A stretch of DNA of 64,000 bases from Algoriphagus sp. NG3 (GTDB taxonomy: Bacteria > Bacteroidota > Bacteroidia > Cytophagales > Cyclobacteriaceae). Below are positions 1-9,867 of this stretch, piece after piece. Position 1 is the first letter of the stretch. Each line of letters opens with the position of its first letter. Below the pieces are notes generated by a model. That model was given only the letters and a program-made list of their open reading frames with translations. It made no database searches and was not told the DNA's origin. A program made the position numbers and the translations under genes. The stretch spans positions 5,496,501 through 5,560,500 of the forward strand of contig NZ_CP139421.1 in assembly GCF_034119865.1 (NCBI RefSeq), in the 5' to 3' direction.

Positions 1-2283
1 ATAGTCAAAATCACTATAGCGCTGGCTCTCTCTTTCATAGGTATCACAATCTATCTCTATGCTAAGCGGCCTTTCAGGTCTCGGGAATGGCCCTTTAGTA
101 TAACCTAAGCTCTCGTCCCCATATACTTTCATCATATAATTCTGCCAGATAGGCCTTGCAGTTCTTCCGCCTTGTCCTGAAGTCCAGCTTCTGAAGTGTA
201 TAGCCCGATCATCTCCACCTACCCATACACCACTCACCAGATCCTTACTGATCCCCATATACCAGCCATCAGAAGCATTCTGGGTGGTTCCCGTTTTACC
301 ACCTAATTCCATGCCTTGTCGTAGGTCCCAATTGACTCCCTGGCTGGTACCGCCACGCTCCTCAAATCCACCCCTTAACATATAAGTCATCAAGTAAGCA
401 TGCTCTTCGCTCATTGCTGGTCTCTTCTTGGCAGTGAATTGCTGGATTACGTTTCCGTTTTTATCCTCAATTCTGTCTATATAGAACGGTGTGGTATGCT
501 CACCTTTGTTGACAAAAGTCCCGAAAGCGCCAACCATTTCAAAAACTGATACATCGTTTACACCCAGCGCCAATGAGGGTACTTCCTGAAGATCACTTGT
601 GATACCCAGTCTTCTAGCAGTTTCTGCTACTATTTTGGGACTAAGCTTCTTCATCATATAGGCGGTGATGGAGTTAACAGACTCAGCCATAGCATGTCTA
701 ATGGTCATTTTCTCATAAGAAAATTTCGAATTGGCATTGGAAGGCCTCCACGCTGGCTGCCCAGGGATATATACTTCTACCGGCTGATCGATCACACTAT
801 AGCATGGACTATAGCCGTTTTCTATGGCAGCTGCATAGACGAATGGCTTAAATGTAGAACCTGGTTGGCGCTTTCCTCTCTTGACGTGGTCAAACTTGAA
901 ATATTTATGGTCTAATCCTCCCACCCAGGCTTTGATCTGGCCGGTATGCGGATCCATACTCATAAATCCTGTCTGTAGGAATTTCTTATAATACCGAAGG
1001 GAATCCATAGAGCTCATCAGGGTATCTACTTCTCCCTTTTCCCATGAGAACACCTTCATTTTCTTTTTCTCATTCAGTTTGATATTGATGGAGTCGGTAT
1101 CATCTCCATATCGAACCTTCAGCAGCCTATAGGCTTCAGTTCTCCTTGCGGCGTTTTCAATGAAATTGGGGATCACACGGAAACTTTCATCTATCCAGGG
1201 ATCTCTATTGCCCATTTCTTTATAGAATGCTGCTTGAAGCCCCTTCATGTGCTCTGCAACAGATTCTTCTGCATATCGTTGCATTCTACTGTCAATGGTA
1301 GCATATATTTTCAATCCGTCTCCATACAGGTCATACGCAGTTCCATCTGATTTTAGGTTCTCCTTGGTCCACTTTATAAGGTCGGCTTTTACAATTTCAC
1401 GGAAATAGGTTGCCAATCCTTTATTTTGGTTTGCTACACTATAATTTAACTCTATAGGCAGTGCTGATAAAGAATCAAATTCCTCCCTAGTCAGGTAATT
1501 ATTTCTCATCATCTGAGCCAGTACGGTGTTCCGTCTTCTCAATGAATTGTCAGGGTTATATACAGGGCTGTAATATGAAGGAGCTTTGAATAGACCAACT
1601 AGAACTGCTGACTCCTGTGTGGCTAATTCTGCCGGTTTTTTGTTGAAGAAAGTTTCTGCAGCAGTCTTGATCCCAAATGCATTGGAGCCATAGTCTGAAG
1701 TATTGAGATAAAGTGTTAAGATTTCATTTTTAGTGTATGCTTTCTCCAATTGTGTGGCTACTATCCATTCTTTGGTTTTGATGATTAACATGCGTAGCCC
1801 AGGTATGGAGCTGAGCAGTCCATTACTGGCATCTGTTCGTGTTTTGAAGAGGTTTTTGGCTGTCTGCTGGCTAAGTGTGGAGCCACCTCCCGCATTTTGA
1901 CCCAATAAGATTGATTTGACGAACACCCTCATCATTGCTTGCATATCAATTCCCGAATGACTTTCAAACCGCACATCTTCGGTAGCTATTAGAGCATTGA
2001 CCAAGTTTGGAGAGAGCTCATCGTAATTTACCGGGCTTCGGTTTTCTCGTATGTACCTTCCCAATAATAATCCATCTGAGGAATAGAGTTCAGAAGCAAT
2101 TTGGGAATCGGGATTTTCCAAAGCTTTGAAGTCCGGAAGTGATCCAAAAAGCCCTAGGAAATTAATACTGATCATCCACACGAACAGAATGAAGCCAAAA
2201 ATTCCAGCTAGAAAGGCGATCCAGAGGTATTTTACTGTCTTAGACACCCACGAGGAAGTTTGGGGAGTTGCTTTTTTACTCAT
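1..2283 (-). CDS. Class A penicillin-binding protein (PBP1A-like), partial
   Basis: Bifunctional peptidoglycan glycosyltransferase/transpeptidase. It starts at the ATG ending at 2283 and stays open for 761 codons to the window edge, so the C-terminus is missing. It has a short cytoplasmic N-terminus and one membrane anchor (about residues 17-42). The glycosyltransferase domain shows the EDVRFESHSG motif and GGGSTLSQQ. The transpeptidase domain shows all three penicillin-binding motifs: STFK (residues 476-479, the acylated serine), SVN (535-537) and KTGTT (663-667). The start lies 3 nt after the stop of porW/sprE, so the two are probably co-transcribed. It acts at the outer face of the cytoplasmic membrane in cell-wall synthesis. 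Family assignment is secure; which paralogue it is cannot be told from the fragment. Confidence 0.95.
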   Translation of the reverse strand, partial: MSKKATPQTSSWVSKTVKYLWIAFLAGIFGFILFVWMISINFLGLFGSLPDFKALENPDSQIASELYSSDGLLLGRYIRENRSPVNYDELSPNLVNALIATEDVRFESHSGIDMQAMMRVFVKSILLGQNAGGGSTLSQQTAKNLFKTRTDASNGLLSSIPGLRMLIIKTKEWIVATQLEKAYTKNEILTLYLNTSDYGSNAFGIKTAAETFFNKKPAELATQESAVLVGLFKAPSYYSPVYNPDNSLRRRNTVLAQMMRNNYLTREEFDSLSALPIELNYSVANQNKGLATYFREIVKADLIKWTKENLKSDGTAYDLYGDGLKIYATIDSRMQRYAEESVAEHMKGLQAAFYKEMGNRDPWIDESFRVIPNFIENAARRTEAYRLLKVRYGDDTDSINIKLNEKKKMKVFSWEKGEVDTLMSSMDSLRYYKKFLQTGFMSMDPHTGQIKAWVGGLDHKYFKFDHVKRGKRQPGSTFKPFVYAAAIENGYSPCYSVIDQPVEVYIPGQPAWRPSNANSKFSYEKMTIRHAMAESVNSITAYMMKKLSPKIVAETARRLGITSDLQEVPSLALGVNDVSVFEMVGAFGTFVNKGEHTTPFYIDRIEDKNGNVIQQFTAKKRPAMSEEHAYLMTYMLRGGFEERGGTSQGVNWDLRQGMELGGKTGTTQNASDGWYMGISKDLVSGVWVGGDDRAIHFRSWTSGQGGRTARPIWQNYMMKVYGDESLGYTKGPFPRPERPLSIEIDCDTYERESQRYSDFDY

Positions 2284-2286
2284 AGT

Positions 2287-4908
2287 TTACTTATAAGCGG
2301 ACTTGAAAAAAGCCCTATATTCTTCTAAATTTTTGTTCTTATGTAATACTTGGAAATTCTCAATTGAAATCACGAAAGCATCAGCTATCACTTCCTTGGG
2401 CAGTCCTTCTGAGTTAAATCCTTGTTGAAATTTTTTATAATATTCTTTTGCTTTTTCAGCGTTTGAAAATGGACTGATTATGTAAATCGCATTTTCCCTG
2501 TTCATATTCATCTCTCCTGTTCTTAGCTTTTCTTTGGAAAAGTTTGCAGAATGAAAGCTCTCCAAATCAGCCAAAAGGCTTTTGGCTGCCTCAGCCTGTC
2601 CAGGTTCCATAGCTAATACAAAGATATGGGTAGTTGATTCTTTATACTTATAAGGGGATTCTGCCAAAGCTTCATCACCTTCTGTTCCTGCGAGCTCACT
2701 GCTATCGACCTTCGTGGAATCTCCTTCTTCCAATTTTGGAGGATTAAGCTCTGCCAGTTCAGCAGCAGTGAGCAGAGGTTTTAGCATATTCCTTGCCAAA
2801 TCTACCAAATTTTCATCTTGGGTATTATGTATAAAATTTTCCAGCCTCTCCCTATATACTGCCCGACTTTGGGTTTTTCCTGTATTCATGATGTCCAGCA
2901 GTAGTAGGCGTTCCGTATTACGGGTCAATGGATATTCCTCTAAAGCTGATCTGATGATGCTTTTGCTATTCTGATAATTTCCTTCATAGTAAGCATTATA
3001 GGCTAATTCATATCGTTTGGAGGATTCTACATAAGCGAGATTGCCGGAAGCGGCATCTGGGTTGTTCACAGAAAATGTATATTGTGATTCGGGAAATTCA
3101 CGGTTGAGCCTACTGACGTATTGCTGTGAATTGCCCCCAAGATCTTTCTGTGCCAGATACAAGAGGTAATAGGCTTCAGGTTTTTTGGATGAAGTTGGAT
3201 ATTCCCGTACAAGGGTTTCCAGATTGTCAACACTCAGCGATGTCTCTTTCAGATCAAAGTAGAGGAGTTTCCCCAGTTCAAAATAGGATTCTTCCAGCTC
3301 TAGATTTAGGGTTTCCATTTCTTCTGGGGAATTCGGTATTTCAGAAAGTAAATCTTCCAGAGAGGGGAGTTGACTTAAGAGATTTTGGGTGTCAGTAGCA
3401 GTAGAATCACCAGGTTTTGGTTCAGTAATAGTAGGGCTTGAGCTTTGAAAGCTCACGGCGCTTCTTCTCCAGTTATCCTGCAAAGGTCGGTTTCCCCATG
3501 TTCGTCTAAAGTCAATAGCGCCTTGCTGCATCGCGACGCTGTTGTCGAAATAAAAAGTAGAGCCAGAACCTCTGTCGTTGAAGGCAAGAAGGTTGTCGAA
3601 GATACTTGTGCTTTTGGGTTTTTGTTTAGCCTCCGCTTCACGGATCAGACGATCTTCCTCGGCCTTAATGTAGTTTTCTGCGATTAATTTTTGCTCATCA
3701 GTCGGTAATCTTGCCAGATTCAACAAACTGTCGTTGCCCTGAATTCTTTCTATATGGAAAACGTATTGGTCTAGGGATTCCTTCTGGCTGGTGATTTCTA
3801 AAGTAACAGGATCATTTTCAATGATGAAAGTCAGTGCTGAATCCAAGTAATATTTAGTCGCACGGTAGTCTTTAAAAACCCCAAGATTAATTTCTGCTAG
3901 CTTCTGGTAGATATAGCCTTTTACCCTGGGATTGCTTCCTGGTTCCTTGGCGGCTTGATGAAGCAAATCCAGGGTGAACTCAGTATCCCCTTGCTTTTCT
4001 TCAAAGAGAGCCTTTTCGTAAATGACAACATCTTTGAGATCCCGGTTTTTAGGATCCTCGTAGAGTTCTTCATAGTATTTCCTTACTTTTTTCAGATCTT
4101 TTGAAGCATTCAGCTCCGCCACTTGTTGTGCATATAACTGTGCATAGAAGCTACGTTCATAAGGAGGATTTCCTGCCAGAGCTTTGCCATAATATTCATA
4201 GGCAAGGGCATCAAACCCTTCCCGTTGATATCGCTGGGCTAGTATAAAGTTCATCCGGGAAGCCTCTTTTTTGTCTTTAGAATATTCCAAAGCTTTATCC
4301 AGCGCTCCGATTACCCCACTTCTATCACCCCTTCTCTCGTAATAATAGGCTAGAGTCCTATACAATTCGTATCTGTTTTCTTTCGATATGCCGGTTTCTT
4401 TGGAAAAATAGTCAATTGTAAAATTGGCGTTTTCGAATTCGCCCAAGTCAACGTAAAGCCGAAGTAGGGTGGCCAGCGTTTGGTGTCTCAGATCAGCGTT
4501 TTTAGAATTTACATTAACATATTTGAAGGTGTTTTTGGCGTCGTCAAAATGGGACTGGTAATAATCAACTTTTCCGAGAAGAAAATAGCTGTCATCAACC
4601 CAGTTGCTGATTTTGTGCCACTCTATAGCTTTGGATGCCAATTCTCGGGAAGAGCTGAGTTTTTCTTCATTGGCCTGGATAGTCGCCGAGTCAAAAGGAA
4701 TAAAGACCGGAAGTACCTGAGTGTAGTCTTCCTTGTGATTTTGATACACTTCCTCCTCCACCTCTTTTAGTCTTACATCGGCAAGGTAGTATGCATTGTA
4801 ATGAGCGGTAACATTGTGGAATGTTCTGTTTACAAAGGTATTTCGCTCCGAAGAACACGATATGCAGAAAAGTAAAATGACTAATGCTAGTCTGGAAATT
4901 TTCTTCAT
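2287..4908 (-). CDS. porW: Type IX secretion system periplasmic lipoprotein PorW/SprE
   Basis: TPR-rich lipoprotein of 873 aa needed for type IX secretion and gliding in Bacteroidota. I chose the ATG at 4908 (MKKISRLAL) because it gives a lipoprotein signal ending in LFCISC; a start 28 codons upstream is open but would put charged, non-signal sequence in front of it. The mature N-terminus carries RTFHNVTAHYNAYYLA, a segment typical of SprE/PorW. Helical TPR-like repeats follow through about residue 450, then a low-complexity linker, a second TPR block and a C-terminal segment of the kind seen at the end of this family. It is transcribed away from the atp operon and sits immediately upstream of a PBP1A gene. 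Confidence 0.9.
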   Translation of the reverse strand: MKKISRLALVILLFCISCSSERNTFVNRTFHNVTAHYNAYYLADVRLKEVEEEVYQNHKEDYTQVLPVFIPFDSATIQANEEKLSSSRELASKAIEWHKISNWVDDSYFLLGKVDYYQSHFDDAKNTFKYVNVNSKNADLRHQTLATLLRLYVDLGEFENANFTIDYFSKETGISKENRYELYRTLAYYYERRGDRSGVIGALDKALEYSKDKKEASRMNFILAQRYQREGFDALAYEYYGKALAGNPPYERSFYAQLYAQQVAELNASKDLKKVRKYYEELYEDPKNRDLKDVVIYEKALFEEKQGDTEFTLDLLHQAAKEPGSNPRVKGYIYQKLAEINLGVFKDYRATKYYLDSALTFIIENDPVTLEITSQKESLDQYVFHIERIQGNDSLLNLARLPTDEQKLIAENYIKAEEDRLIREAEAKQKPKSTSIFDNLLAFNDRGSGSTFYFDNSVAMQQGAIDFRRTWGNRPLQDNWRRSAVSFQSSSPTITEPKPGDSTATDTQNLLSQLPSLEDLLSEIPNSPEEMETLNLELEESYFELGKLLYFDLKETSLSVDNLETLVREYPTSSKKPEAYYLLYLAQKDLGGNSQQYVSRLNREFPESQYTFSVNNPDAASGNLAYVESSKRYELAYNAYYEGNYQNSKSIIRSALEEYPLTRNTERLLLLDIMNTGKTQSRAVYRERLENFIHNTQDENLVDLARNMLKPLLTAAELAELNPPKLEEGDSTKVDSSELAGTEGDEALAESPYKYKESTTHIFVLAMEPGQAEAAKSLLADLESFHSANFSKEKLRTGEMNMNRENAIYIISPFSNAEKAKEYYKKFQQGFNSEGLPKEVIADAFVISIENFQVLHKNKNLEEYRAFFKSAYK

Positions 4909-5052
4909 GAGTTTTTTGGCCCAATTCAAGTAGCAAATTAGCTTTTTTGCTTTACTAAGTGAACGAATTCTAAGGTCTATTATTTGTATCACATATAGCT
5001 AGGATCATTTAACTCACAATTTTTAATAAATTAAACTTTCCACTCTGATTCT

Positions 5053-5280
5053 ATGAACCCGAAACACAAATATACCAAACCAAACAATACTCCTGTCTAT
5101 GTAAAGTACATTGGGCTTTCTTTCCAACTTTTTGGAATAATCGGAGGCGGAACGTGGCTGGGTTGGTGGCTTCACCAGCGGAGTGGTTATAAATTCCCAG
5201 TTTGGTTACTGGTTTTTTGTTTTTTCTCTATTGCTATAGCTTTTTACCAACTTTGGGTTTCTATCCGTAAGGATAAGTAG
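5053..5280 (+). CDS. AtpZ/AtpI family protein
   Basis: Small membrane protein of 75 aa with two hydrophobic segments separated by a short GWWLHQRSG-type loop, as in the AtpZ/AtpI family associated with F-type ATP synthase assembly or ion supply. It is the first gene of the atp cluster and reads in the same direction as atpB-atpG. The position and the two-helix layout are the main evidence. The divergent porW/sprE start is about 145 nt upstream, so the promoter of the atp operon should lie in 4909-5052; I do not see a clear consensus promoter there. Confidence 0.85.
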   Translation: MNPKHKYTKPNNTPVYVKYIGLSFQLFGIIGGGTWLGWWLHQRSGYKFPVWLLVFCFFSIAIAFYQLWVSIRKDK

Positions 5281-5327
5281 TCCGCAAAAGAAAATTTGGG
5301 ATAAATTTGCAGGAAAATATTATCCAA

Positions 5328-5708
5328 ATGTTGAAAACAAACTATCATTTGAAGTTTTTCCTGTTGACAGGAATATTTTGTTTACTGATACTTTTATTGG
5401 GCTGGCTCCTGCCATCGATTATTCATGAGGATATATGGATAATTTTGATTTTTCTGGCTTGCACCACCTATTTGGTGGGAATAATCAGCATTTGGCTGCT
5501 TAAAGGGTCGACAGAAAACCTACTTCAGGTCAAATTATTAGGGATGGTTACGAGGATTTTAACCTCATTATCTTTTATAGGAATTATGGTTTTTTTGGGT
5601 ACAGAGAATATTCTTTTGTTTGTAGTGAATTTCTTTATTCTTTTTTTGTTCTATCTGGTTTTTGATATCTACGTGTTTCTGGCTAACTTGCGCCCGATTT
5701 CGAAGTAG
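5328..5708 (+). CDS. Small integral membrane protein in atp operon
   Basis: Protein of 126 aa that is almost entirely four hydrophobic segments with short polar loops. It lies between the AtpZ-like gene and atpB, where Bacteroidota commonly carry a poorly conserved AtpI-like membrane protein. I chose the ATG at 5328; an in-frame TTG at 5307 would add seven residues. No catalytic motif is visible. By position it may assist c-ring or a-subunit assembly, but this is inference only. Confidence 0.75.
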   Translation: MLKTNYHLKFFLLTGIFCLLILLLGWLLPSIIHEDIWIILIFLACTTYLVGIISIWLLKGSTENLLQVKLLGMVTRILTSLSFIGIMVFLGTENILLFVVNFFILFLFYLVFDIYVFLANLRPISK

Positions 5709-5726
5709 CCCTCAAAAAAAGAGTAG

Positions 5727-6770
5727 ATGACGCGCAAATTTCTTTCCCTAAGTGTTTTATTGTCAGCGTTTTTGCTGATGTTCTCCAGTCTGTCATTTGC
5801 AGCTGGGGCTGATTCTGAAGATGGAGGTGAAGATCCTACAGGGTTTATCATGCACCACATCAAGGACTCCCATGAGTGGCATTTTTTTAATATTGGGCAT
5901 ACCCATGTGACTCTTTCCTTGCCGGTGATAGTATATTCTGCTGACAGAGGTCTGGAGATTTTTAATTCTTCGGATTTTCAAAATCATGAGACACATGCTT
6001 TCGGAGAGGAATATGCCCACGAGGGTTATTTCATTGATTCCCATGATCATATGGGGAGAGTTGATGGGGCTTCTTTTACGGATTTATCGATTACCAAAAA
6101 CGTTGCCATGATGTTTTTAGTGATTGCGGTAGTTTTGATTTTTACCCTTTCAGCAGCAGGGCACTATAAGAAAAACGGAGCGGTAACGCCAAAAGGTGCG
6201 GCAGCTTTTGTGGAGCCAATAGTAATTTTCGTAAGAGATGAGATTGCACAAAAAGCTATAGGCCCTAAGTATAAAAAGTTTGTGCCTTACTTGCTTACGC
6301 TTTTCTTTTTCATTTGGATAGGTAACTTGATCGGGCTTCTGCCTGGTGCGGCTAACTTGACAGGGAACATAGCGGTGACCGCTACCCTTGCGGTATTGAC
6401 CTTCATCATTGTGAATGTGAATGGGAATAAGGATTACTGGAAGCACGTGTTTATGACCCCGGGTGTTCCTATTCCTTTGTTGCTTGTGATTGTCCCGGTA
6501 GAAATAATCGGTTTGTTTACCAAGCCGTTTGCATTGATGGTACGTCTTTTTGTAGCGATCACTGCAGGTCACATTGTAATCTTGGCATTTATCGCCTTGG
6601 TGTTTATTTTTCAGTCTTATTCTATAGGAGTGGTAAGTACACTGATGGTGACCTTTATCAATATGATTGAATTACTGGTAGCCACTATTCAGGCATATGT
6701 ATTCACATTGTTTACAGCAATGTATATTGGTTCTGCAGTCGCAGAGCATGCCCATGATGAGGCGCATTAA
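5727..6770 (+). CDS. atpB: F0F1 ATP synthase subunit a
   Basis: Membrane a-subunit of the proton channel, 347 aa. Residues 1-25 form a signal peptide and are followed by a histidine- and acid-rich extracytoplasmic segment to about residue 125, an N-terminal extension usual in Bacteroidota. The core has five to six transmembrane helices. The essential arginine lies in FALMVRLFVAITAGH and the last helix contains the usual TIQAYVFTLFTAMYI stretch. It is followed by atpE after 37 nt. Confidence 0.96.
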   Translation: MTRKFLSLSVLLSAFLLMFSSLSFAAGADSEDGGEDPTGFIMHHIKDSHEWHFFNIGHTHVTLSLPVIVYSADRGLEIFNSSDFQNHETHAFGEEYAHEGYFIDSHDHMGRVDGASFTDLSITKNVAMMFLVIAVVLIFTLSAAGHYKKNGAVTPKGAAAFVEPIVIFVRDEIAQKAIGPKYKKFVPYLLTLFFFIWIGNLIGLLPGAANLTGNIAVTATLAVLTFIIVNVNGNKDYWKHVFMTPGVPIPLLLVIVPVEIIGLFTKPFALMVRLFVAITAGHIVILAFIALVFIFQSYSIGVVSTLMVTFINMIELLVATIQAYVFTLFTAMYIGSAVAEHAHDEAH

Positions 6771-6774
6771 TTAG

Positions 6775-7068
<294 letters not shown>

Positions 7069-7081
7069 GAACAAATGAATC

Positions 7082-7113
7082 GGGATTGGTCGTTTTGGCC
7101 AATCCCTCTTTTT
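7082..7113 (+). terminator. Hairpin with T-tract between atpE and atpF
   Basis: GGGATTGG (7082-7089) pairs with CCAATCCC (7099-7106) and is followed by TCTTTTT. It looks like a partial intrinsic terminator inside the operon, which would leave more atpE than distal mRNA. Confidence 0.65.
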
Positions 7114-7140
7114 GAACAATAACGAAATTATATATATCTA

Positions 7141-7635
7141 ATGGATCTGATTTTACCTAGTTCCGGACTGATCTTCTGGCAGTTGTTTGGCTTTTTGGCT
7201 CTCTTGTTTATCCTAATCAAGTTTGCATGGAAGCCAATGCTTGCAGCTATTGAAGAGAGAGAGACCAGCATCGATAACGCATTGAAAGCAGCAGAAACTG
7301 CCAGAAATGAGATGGCAAATCTTAAAGCTGAAAATGAAAAACTTCTTGCGGAAGCTAGATTGGAAAGAGATGTAATTCTCAAGAAAGCCCAGGATGCTTC
7401 TGTGAAAATGATAGAAGATGCGAAAGAGGAAGCTGTAAAAACCGGTGCATTGATGATCGAGAATGCGAAGGCAGTGATAGAAACTGAGAAAAAGGCCGCC
7501 TTGGCTGATGTTAAAAATCAGGTTGCAGTCCTTTCTTTGGATATTACAGAGAAATTGTTGAGAAAAAATCTTTCTGATGATGAGTCTCAGAAGAATTTGG
7601 TAGATGGTTTCATCAAGGAACTTAAGCTAAACTAA
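7141..7635 (+). CDS. atpF: F0F1 ATP synthase subunit b
   Basis: Peripheral stalk subunit of 164 aa. One N-terminal transmembrane helix (LIFWQLFGFLALLFILIKFAW) is followed by a long charged coiled coil rich in alanine, glutamate and lysine, and a C-terminal delta-binding segment. Length and layout are normal for the family. It lies between atpE and atpH in the usual F-type order. Confidence 0.96.
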   Translation: MDLILPSSGLIFWQLFGFLALLFILIKFAWKPMLAAIEERETSIDNALKAAETARNEMANLKAENEKLLAEARLERDVILKKAQDASVKMIEDAKEEAVKTGALMIENAKAVIETEKKAALADVKNQVAVLSLDITEKLLRKNLSDDESQKNLVDGFIKELKLN

Positions 7636-7644
7636 TACACCTCC

Positions 7645-8202
7645 ATGTCAAACCAGAGAGTAGCATCCCGCTATGCCAAGTCTATCATGGAACTTTCGTT
7701 GGAAAAAGGAAGACTGGAAGAGGTGCATCAGGATTTTGAGCGATTGACCGCTTTGGCTGCGAGTAACCACGAGCTTGCATTGGTTCTGAAAAACCCTGTG
7801 GTCAACTCAGAAAAGAAAATGAATGTGCTTAAGGCACTTTTTCCTCAATCAGATCCTCTTACGATGACCTTCTTTGAGATTGTCTCCCGTAAGAATAGAG
7901 AAGAAATTCTTCTTGATGTAGCAAAGGAATTTGAAGCGCAGTATAATCTGCACCATTCTATACAAGTGGCCGAGGTGATCACTACCTTTCCTATTGATGA
8001 CAAACTTCGTAAGGAGTTTGCCGATGTGGTGAAGGAAATTTCGGGCAAGCGGTCTGTACAATTGGTAGAAAAAATAAATCCAGACTTGGTAGGTGGATAT
8101 ATTTTGACAGTAAATGACCGTCAACTAGACGAGTCATTGAGTAGCAAACTGAGACAGTTGAAAACTCAGTTTACCCAAAATCATTACGAAAGTAAAATCT
8201 AA
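7645..8202 (+). CDS. atpH: F0F1 ATP synthase subunit delta
   Basis: Delta (OSCP) subunit, 185 aa, joining the peripheral stalk to the top of the F1 head. An N-terminal six-helix domain begins VASRYAKSIMELS, and the conserved C-terminal part ends with VGGYILTVNDRQLDESLSSKLRQL, of which the GGY and D-x-S residues are typical. It starts 9 nt after atpF and ends 23 nt before atpA. Confidence 0.95.
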   Translation: MSNQRVASRYAKSIMELSLEKGRLEEVHQDFERLTALAASNHELALVLKNPVVNSEKKMNVLKALFPQSDPLTMTFFEIVSRKNREEILLDVAKEFEAQYNLHHSIQVAEVITTFPIDDKLRKEFADVVKEISGKRSVQLVEKINPDLVGGYILTVNDRQLDESLSSKLRQLKTQFTQNHYESKI

Positions 8203-8225
8203 CAAAAAGCATTAATTAATATATC

Positions 8226-9803
8226 ATGGCAGACGTAAGACCTGATGAAGTTTCGGCAATTTTAAGAGAGCAACTCTCTGGCGCAAGAACCGAAGCTGAA
8301 CTCGAAGAAGTGGGTACAGTCCTTCAAGTGGGGGATGGTGTAGCTCGTATCTATGGACTTTCTATGGCTCAGTCCGGTGAATTGCTAGAATTCGACAATG
8401 GTCTGAAAGCAATGGTACTAAACCTGGAAGAGGACAATGTAGGTGCGGTAATTTTCGGTGATTCCAAATCTGTAAAAGAGGGTGACACGGTAAAAAGGAC
8501 TAAGCGTATTGCGTCTATTCAGGCAGGTGAAGGAATGCTTGGCCGTGTAGTGGATACCTTGGGTAACCCTATTGACGGTAAAGGCCCTATTTCAGGTGAA
8601 TTGTATGAAATGCCTTTGGAGCGTAAAGCACCAGGTGTAATCTACCGTCAGCCTGTTACTGAGCCGCTTCAAACAGGTATCAAATCTATCGATGCGATGA
8701 TTCCAATCGGTAGAGGGCAGAGAGAATTGGTTATCGGTGACCGTCAGACAGGTAAGACTGCCGTGGTAATCGATGCTATCTTGAACCAAAAAGAATTTTA
8801 CGATAAAGGTGAGCCAGTTTTCTGTATCTACGTAGCAATCGGCCAGAAAGCATCTACCGTTGCCGGTGTAGTTGCAGCACTAGAAAAAGGTGGCGCACTT
8901 CCATATACAGTAATCGTGGCAGCTCCTGCTTCTGATCCAGCTCCAATGCAGTTCTTCGCTCCATTTACAGGTGCATCGATCGGTGAGTTCTTCAGAGATA
9001 CAGGCCGTCCTGCTTTGGTGGTTTATGATGATCTTTCTAAGCAAGCAGTAGCTTACCGTGAAGTATCGCTTCTTTTGAGAAGACCTCCAGGACGTGAAGC
9101 TTATCCAGGTGACGTATTCTACCTTCACTCTAGATTGCTTGAGAGAGCTGCGAAAATCAACAAGTCTGACAAGATCGCTCAGGAAATGAACGATTTGCCG
9201 GATTCTATCAAGCATTTGGTAAAAGGTGGTGGGTCTTTGACTGCACTTCCGATTATCGAAACTCAGGCTGGTGACGTTTCTGCCTATATCCCGACTAACG
9301 TGATTTCTATCACCGATGGTCAGATCTTCTTGGAAACGAACCTTTTCAACTCCGGTATCCGTCCTGCGATCAACGTAGGTATTTCCGTATCCCGAGTAGG
9401 TGGTAATGCGCAGATCAAGTCAATGAAGAAAATCGCCGGTACCTTGAAATTGGATCAGGCAGCTTTCCGTGAATTGGAAGCATTCTCCAAATTTGGATCT
9501 GATCTGGATGCAACTACCAAGCGTACGATAGAAAGAGGTAGAAGAAACCAGGAGATCTTGAAGCAAGCTCAGTACTCTCCAGTATCTGTAGCACATCAGG
9601 TAGCGATCATTTATGCTTCCACTAAAGGCCTGATGGATACTGTTCCTGTAGAGAAAGCGAGAGCATTTGAGAAGGAATTCTACACACTTTTGGATACTTC
9701 TTATCCTGAAGCTCTGGAATTGATCCTTAAAGGTGATGTGGATGGAGCTGGTAAAGTTCTTTCTAAGGCTGCTTCGGAATTAGCTCCTAAGTTCTCTAAA
9801 TAA
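8226..9803 (+). CDS. atpA: F0F1 ATP synthase subunit alpha
   Basis: Non-catalytic nucleotide-binding F1 subunit of 525 aa. It has the N-terminal beta-barrel ([16 protein letters not shown]), Walker A GDRQTGKT at residues 171-178, and the alpha signature around [14 protein letters not shown]. Codon use is more biased (many CGT, GGT, GCT) than in neighbouring genes, as expected for a highly expressed gene. A short GC-rich imperfect stem without a T-tract (9816-9837) lies between it and atpG. Confidence 0.98.
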   Translation: MADVRPDEVSAILREQLSGARTEAELEEVGTVLQVGDGVARIYGLSMAQSGELLEFDNGLKAMVLNLEEDNVGAVIFGDSKSVKEGDTVKRTKRIASIQAGEGMLGRVVDTLGNPIDGKGPISGELYEMPLERKAPGVIYRQPVTEPLQTGIKSIDAMIPIGRGQRELVIGDRQTGKTAVVIDAILNQKEFYDKGEPVFCIYVAIGQKASTVAGVVAALEKGGALPYTVIVAAPASDPAPMQFFAPFTGASIGEFFRDTGRPALVVYDDLSKQAVAYREVSLLLRRPPGREAYPGDVFYLHSRLLERAAKINKSDKIAQEMNDLPDSIKHLVKGGGSLTALPIIETQAGDVSAYIPTNVISITDGQIFLETNLFNSGIRPAINVGISVSRVGGNAQIKSMKKIAGTLKLDQAAFRELEAFSKFGSDLDATTKRTIERGRRNQEILKQAQYSPVSVAHQVAIIYASTKGLMDTVPVEKARAFEKEFYTLLDTSYPEALELILKGDVDGAGKVLSKAASELAPKFSK

Positions 9804-9867
9804 TTGATTAAAATCCCGGAGGGCGAAAGTCTTCCGGTTATCTATACCCTAGCACAAAGCAAGCAAG

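Noticed and set aside
3126..3398. Plus-strand frames inside porW/sprE and other long genes
   Set aside because: They are shadows of strongly supported genes on the other strand and lack start context or family features.
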